Shown here: in pieces, positions 59,881 to 64,000 of the stretch
How the letters are laid out: the number at the start of each line of letters is the position of its first letter
How positions within the stretch are numbered: the first letter of the stretch is position 1
Source: Polynucleobacter difficilis
GTDB taxonomy: Bacteria > Pseudomonadota > Gammaproteobacteria > Burkholderiales > Burkholderiaceae
NCBI RefSeq assembly: GCF_003065365.1
Contig: NZ_CP023276.1
Location: forward strand, 434,001-498,000
Length of the DNA stretch: 64,000 bases
Direction of reading: 5' to 3'
Program-made: the position numbers and the translations under genes
The notes under the pieces: generated by a model
What the model saw: the letters and a program-made list of their open reading frames with translations, nothing else
The model's database searches: none
What the model was told of the DNA's origin: nothing

Positions 59881-62800
59881 TTATTGCAAGTGGGCTGCCA
59901 AGATACGAGCAATGTGTACAGCATCGCGCTGCGTACCATCATGAATCTGATGACGGCAACTTGTGCCATCGGCAACCACCCAGCTATCGGGCGCTTGCCG
60001 TATTGCTGGCAATAAACTGAGTTCTGCCATTTGCTTTGATACCGTAATGTGCTCGACTTCATAGCCGAAGCTACCAGCCATACCGCAGCAAGAGGATTCA
60101 ATCAGAGTGGGTTTTGCATTTGGAATGAGTTGCAGAAGTTCTAGCGCTGGCGTCACGGCAGCAAATGCTTTTTGATGGCAGTGGCCATGAAAGAGCACTG
60201 CGCGATCAGCCGGTTTGAGATTGAGTTTGAGTTTGCCGGATTTGGATTCATCGACTAAGAACTCTTCTAGCAGTTGCGCTTTTTGGCTGACACTCACCGC
60301 CTTTTGTCCAAAGCCCATTACTAAGGCCTCGTCTTTTAAGGTGAAGAGGCAAGAGGGTTCCAGGCCAACGATGGCAATGCCGCGCTCGGCATAGGGTGCC
60401 AGGTGCTCTACCAAGGCACCTAAGTGGGCCTTGGCTTCATCAACCATACCGGCAGCAAGGTAGGTGCGACCACAACAAAATTGCTTTGAGCATTTTTGTT
60501 CTGTAGCGGCAGTGCTATTCGCCGTATCCATTTGCGGAATGTGAATTTGATACCCAGCGGAGCGGAGCACCTGAATCGCTGCATGCACGTTCTCGTTCTC
60601 AAAGTAGGCATTAAAGGTGTCGACTAATAGTACGACCGCCTTACTCTCAGCTTGCAGTTGCTCTGGCGTGAAACGGTATTGTGCTGCGCTTGCTGCTGAA
60701 TCGATCGGGGCATTCCAAAAAGTATCGCTACGCCAGACCGGCAGGGTACGCTCGGCCGAAATACCAGTGAACCACTCTTGTATCTTGGCAATGGCGGGGA
60801 TGCGATTACGAATGTTGAGTAAGGCTGGTAGGCCTGGAATACGGCTGACCATCGGGACATAGTGCGGTAAGTGCGCAACTAGGCGATCACGCAGCGTGTG
60901 ACCATGGCGTTTTTTGTAGTGGCTTAAATATTCCACTTTCATCTTCGCCATATCGACACCCGTTGGGCACTCACGGCGACAGGCTTTGCAGCTGACGCAT
61001 AAATCCATGGCATCTTTGACCGCCGCAGTAGTGAGCGGATCTTCACCTGGCGCAGCATCCAGTTGACCGGATACGGCAAGGCGCAGGGTATTGGCACGAC
61101 CACGGGTGAGGTGTTTTTCATCGCGGGTGACGCGGTAGCTCGGGCACATCGTGCCGGCATCGAATTTACGGCAATGGCCATTGTTATTGCACATCTCGAC
61201 TGCTTTGGAGAAGCCATGCGCTGGATCGCCGCCACTACCGGGCGCGCTTGTTTCTTCAGTGACGGGATTGTTTTGCACATTCCATGCCGACCAATCTAGA
61301 TTGGTCTTGAGGGGAATGATTTTGTATTCCGGCGGAAAGCGGAAATAACTCGAATCATCCATCTTTGGCGGATCAATGATTTTTCCGGGATTAAATAAAT
61401 TATCGGGATCAAATGCGTGTTTGATCTCACGCAGGGCATCGGTAATCTTGGGGCCAAATTGCCATGTAATCCATTCGCCGCGGCACAGGCCATCGCCGTG
61501 CTCGCCACTGTACGCGCCTTTGTAACGACGTACCAGCTCAGAAGCCTCTTCGGCCATCGCCCGCATCTTCTGCGCACCATCGCGGCGCATATCCAAGATC
61601 GGCCGAACATGCAAGGTGCCTACGGATGCGTGCGCATACCAGGTACCGCGGGAGCCGTATTTTGAAAAGACCTCGGTGAGTGCGCTGGTGTATTCAGCAA
61701 GGTGTTCGAGTGGTACGGCGCAGTCCTCAATAAAGCTGACGGGTTTGCCGTCGCCTTTGAGACTCATCATGATGTTCAGACCTGCTTTACGAACCTCCCA
61801 CAGATTTTTTTGCAGACCGGCATCTGGCATCGACACCACGCTATTGGGTAAGCCCAAGTCGCTCATCAATTCGTTGAGTGCGGCAACGCGTTCTAAAAGT
61901 GGGGCGTGCGCTTCACCGGAAAACTCCACGAGCAAGATTGCTTCGGGTGTTGGTCCTGCGGCATCAATCAGTGCGCTTTCAATGGTCTTTTTAAAGCTGG
62001 GATTGTGGCGCGCTAAATCAATCATGGTGCGGTCCACCAACTCAACGGCGGTAGGACCTAATTTGACAATGTGCTGCGCGCTATCCATGGCACGGTAGAA
62101 GCTTGCGAAATTCACGATGCCGAGCACCTTATGCTGTGGCAACGGGGCCAATTTCAGTTGCAGTGATTTGAAATACGCCAGCGTTCCTTCGCTACCGACC
62201 AACAAGTGCGCCAAGTTAACGCTACCGTCTTTGGTGTAGGGTAATTCGCTTTGCGGATGAAACACATCTAAGTTGTAGCCAGCCACACGGCGCATGACTT
62301 TCGGAAACATGGCTTCAATTTCCGGTTGCAAGCGATTGGCTAAGCCTTTAACAAAATCACCCAGCTGTTTTGCGCTTCCCGTGCTCTGATCATAGTTGCC
62401 AAATTGGGCGAGTTGGCCATCAGGTAGCCAAGCATCGATGCCCAAGACGTTGTGCACCATATTGCCGTATGCAAGCGAGCGACTGCCACAGGAATTATTT
62501 CCGGCCATGCCGCCAATCGTTGCTTGCGCTCCGGTAGAAACGTCAACGGGGTACCACAAGCCATGTTTTTTTAGATTGGCGTTGAGGTGATCTAGAACTA
62601 AACCGGGCTCCACTTCAGCCGTGGCGTTTTCGGGATCGACATGAAGGATTTTGCGAAAGGACTTGGTGTTATCAATGACCAGAGCAACCCCAGTGGTTTG
62701 ACCGCATTGGCTCGTGCCGCCGCCGCGTGGCATTACCGGAATCGAGTGCTCCCGCGCTACCGCTAAAGCCGTTTCGATATCGGCCGCATCTTCGGGAATC

Positions 62801-62943
62801 ACAACTCCAACCGGAAATTGCTGGTAAATCGATGCATCCGTGGCGTAGCGACCCCGGCTTGGGGTGTCGGTTAGCACCTGCCCACGGATGTGCTTTTGCA
62901 ATTGGGAGCTGATTTCAGGGGGCAGGGCGGTTTTTGTTGGCAT
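59881..62943 (-). CDS. FAD- and Fe-S-binding dehydrogenase (YdiJ/D-2-hydroxyglutarate type)
   Basis: 1020 residues in three parts. Residues ~1-270 hold a PCMH-type FAD-binding domain (PRGGGTSQCGQTTG, GNNSCGSRSLAYG). Then comes the FAD-linked C-domain (~270-560, AHASVGTLHVRPI, YSGEHGDGLCRGEW), and a ferredoxin/CCG part with CVSCKACRRECPTGVD, CSKQFCCGRTYLA and SSCCGMAGSFGYE. The layout matches E. coli YdiJ, which oxidises D-2-hydroxyglutarate, and glycolate oxidase-like proteins fused to their Fe-S subunit. The substrate here is inferred. The neighbouring GlcG-like gene fits an alpha-hydroxy-acid context. Confidence 0.9.
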   Translation of the reverse strand: MPTKTALPPEISSQLQKHIRGQVLTDTPSRGRYATDASIYQQFPVGVVIPEDAADIETALAVAREHSIPVMPRGGGTSQCGQTTGVALVIDNTKSFRKILHVDPENATAEVEPGLVLDHLNANLKKHGLWYPVDVSTGAQATIGGMAGNNSCGSRSLAYGNMVHNVLGIDAWLPDGQLAQFGNYDQSTGSAKQLGDFVKGLANRLQPEIEAMFPKVMRRVAGYNLDVFHPQSELPYTKDGSVNLAHLLVGSEGTLAYFKSLQLKLAPLPQHKVLGIVNFASFYRAMDSAQHIVKLGPTAVELVDRTMIDLARHNPSFKKTIESALIDAAGPTPEAILLVEFSGEAHAPLLERVAALNELMSDLGLPNSVVSMPDAGLQKNLWEVRKAGLNIMMSLKGDGKPVSFIEDCAVPLEHLAEYTSALTEVFSKYGSRGTWYAHASVGTLHVRPILDMRRDGAQKMRAMAEEASELVRRYKGAYSGEHGDGLCRGEWITWQFGPKITDALREIKHAFDPDNLFNPGKIIDPPKMDDSSYFRFPPEYKIIPLKTNLDWSAWNVQNNPVTEETSAPGSGGDPAHGFSKAVEMCNNNGHCRKFDAGTMCPSYRVTRDEKHLTRGRANTLRLAVSGQLDAAPGEDPLTTAAVKDAMDLCVSCKACRRECPTGVDMAKMKVEYLSHYKKRHGHTLRDRLVAHLPHYVPMVSRIPGLPALLNIRNRIPAIAKIQEWFTGISAERTLPVWRSDTFWNAPIDSAASAAQYRFTPEQLQAESKAVVLLVDTFNAYFENENVHAAIQVLRSAGYQIHIPQMDTANSTAATEQKCSKQFCCGRTYLAAGMVDEAKAHLGALVEHLAPYAERGIAIVGLEPSCLFTLKDEALVMGFGQKAVSVSQKAQLLEEFLVDESKSGKLKLNLKPADRAVLFHGHCHQKAFAAVTPALELLQLIPNAKPTLIESSCCGMAGSFGYEVEHITVSKQMAELSLLPAIRQAPDSWVVADGTSCRHQIHDGTQRDAVHIARILAAHLQ

Positions 62944-63170
62944 GGCTCAAGGTATGGGAAAATGGTAAATACATTCAGAATCGAGTGAAATTCTACAAAA
63001 GACCGACTATTTCAGCTTGATCCCCTGTTTTTTACAGAAGTTCGATTTTACGTGGCAATTGATTTTTAGAAGATTGACCCGCGTCGGATTAAGCAAGGGA
63101 TTTTGAGCCTCAACAGCGACCGTTGCGGGATTCCACCGAATTCAGACCAAAACACCATTAGGAGACCACC

Positions 63171-63578
63171 ATGTTGGCAAGCAAACCTTACCTGACCCAA
63201 GCAAACGTTCAAGCCATTCTGGACGCCGCCAATGCCCATGCTGCTGAAAACAACTGGGCAGTGACGATTGCAGTTTGCGACGATGGCGGCCATATGCTTG
63301 GCATGATTCGCCGCGATGGCTGTGCTCCTGTATCCGCTTACATTGCGCAAGAGAAAGCCCGTACGGCTGCAATGGGTAAGCGCGAGAGTCGTGTGTACGA
63401 AGAAATTATTAACAACGGCCGTACCTCCTTTTTATCCGCACCCCATATTCAAGGGATGCTCGAGGGTGGCGTCAATATCGATGTAAATGGATTTACCATC
63501 GGCGCAGTCGGCGTTTCCGGCGTGAAGTCTTCCGAAGATGCCAGCACTGCTAAGGCTGGGATCGCGGCCATTATTTAA
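63171..63578 (+). CDS. GlcG/HbpS family heme-binding-like protein
   Basis: 135 residues. Family pattern AILDAANAHAAENNWAVTIAVCDDGGHMLGMIRRDGC then AYIAQEKARTAAM and GGVNIDVNGFTIGAVGVSG. These small proteins are often beside glycolate-type oxidases, as here. Function unclear, possibly a cofactor or heme binder. ATG 63171 follows AGGAGA. Confidence 0.92.
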   Translation: MLASKPYLTQANVQAILDAANAHAAENNWAVTIAVCDDGGHMLGMIRRDGCAPVSAYIAQEKARTAAMGKRESRVYEEIINNGRTSFLSAPHIQGMLEGGVNIDVNGFTIGAVGVSGVKSSEDASTAKAGIAAII

Positions 63579-63584
63579 GTTACC

Positions 63585-64000
63585 TTGACCAATACCACTG
63601 TAGATACAAACACTCCCGCAGAGTCTGCCGACTCTCCAGTTAGCATTACCTTCGCCGATTTTGGCCTTGACCCACGCGTTCAAAAGGCAATCGGCGAACA
63701 GGGCTACAACACCCCAACCCCCATTCAAGCGCAAGCGATTCCCCATGTGCTAGCGGGCAAGGATTTAATGGGTGCGGCGCAAACGGGCACTGGCAAGACT
63801 GCCGCCTTTGTGTTGCCCATCATTCAAAAGTTACTCCCTGGTTCGAGCAGCAGTGCATCGCCAGCGCGCCATCCCATTCGCGCACTGGTCTTAACACCAA
63901 CCCGCGAACTGGCAGTACAGGTTGCCGATAATGCGGCCAACTACTCTCGGCATACGGATCTGCGCTCAACCGTCGTGTTTGGTGGTGTGGATATGCAGCC
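63585..64000 (+). CDS. DEAD-box RNA helicase, N-terminal part (cut by the window edge)
   Basis: Open from TTG 63585 to the window edge, ~138 residues of a longer protein. Q motif FADFGLDPRVQKAIGEQGYNTPTPIQAQAI, motif I AQTGTGKT and motif Ia PTRELAVQV are clear. It resembles RhlE/RhlB-type helicases that remodel RNA. A polar ~20-residue N-tail precedes the core. Starts six bases after the GlcG-like gene. Confidence 0.92.
   Translation, partial: MTNTTVDTNTPAESADSPVSITFADFGLDPRVQKAIGEQGYNTPTPIQAQAIPHVLAGKDLMGAAQTGTGKTAAFVLPIIQKLLPGSSSSASPARHPIRALVLTPTRELAVQVADNAANYSRHTDLRSTVVFGGVDMQ

Noticed and set aside
1..64000. CRISPR array, prophage, intact insertion sequence or rRNA operon
   Set aside because: No regularly spaced repeats, phage genes, transposase genes or rRNA sequences were seen on either strand.

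Overview
The window looks like the chromosome of a betaproteobacterium of the order Burkholderiales, most likely a moderate-GC freshwater member near Polynucleobacter. This rests on gene order (fliE divergent from fliFGHIJK, a fliK-like/flhB-C gene pair after fliS), protein resemblance and a GC content that looks to be in the high 40s by eye. No 16S gene is present, so the placement is an inference.

About 1-40190 is a nearly complete flagellar locus. It opens with two divergent flagellin genes (an 855-residue one on the minus strand, a 403-residue fliC on the plus strand), then flaG, fliD, fliS, a FliK-like gene and a stand-alone FlhB C-domain gene. A minus-strand block follows: fliE, an NtrC-type sigma-54 activator and its cytoplasmic histidine kinase (FlrC/FlrB or FleR/FleS type). 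Then come fliFGHIJK, fliLMNOPQR, an unknown secreted protein, an alpha-carbonic anhydrase, flgBCDEFGHIJKL, motAB, three unknown envelope proteins and flhB. Three good sigma-54 promoters (before fliD, fliK and flgB) and three sigma-28 promoters (both flagellins and the carbonic anhydrase) can be read directly. They suggest a cascade: the kinase/activator pair switches on sigma-54 middle genes and FliA switches on late genes. flhA, flhF, flhG, fliA, flgA, flgM, flgN and che genes are not in the window.

About 40185-47600 is an envelope/cytoskeleton region. It holds a lipoprotein, a membrane-anchored M23 endopeptidase, two small exported proteins, and then a tight operon of three tandem bactofilins, a ParA/MinD-type ATPase and four proteins of unknown function (one with three membrane segments, one TPR-like). 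This operon is the best candidate here for an undescribed system. A sparse stretch (47600-49220) with a Rap1a/Tai-like exported protein and an orphan gene follows.

From 49227 to the right edge the genes are mostly housekeeping: a CNNM/CBS transporter-like protein, GTP cyclohydrolase II, an OsmC-YcaO fusion, an MFS carrier, tRNA-Lys(UUU), AmiC-type amidase, TsaE, QueG, AzlCD, a YdiJ-like FAD/Fe-S dehydrogenase, a GlcG/HbpS protein and the start of a DEAD-box helicase cut by the window edge. No CRISPR array, intact insertion sequence, rRNA gene or prophage was seen.
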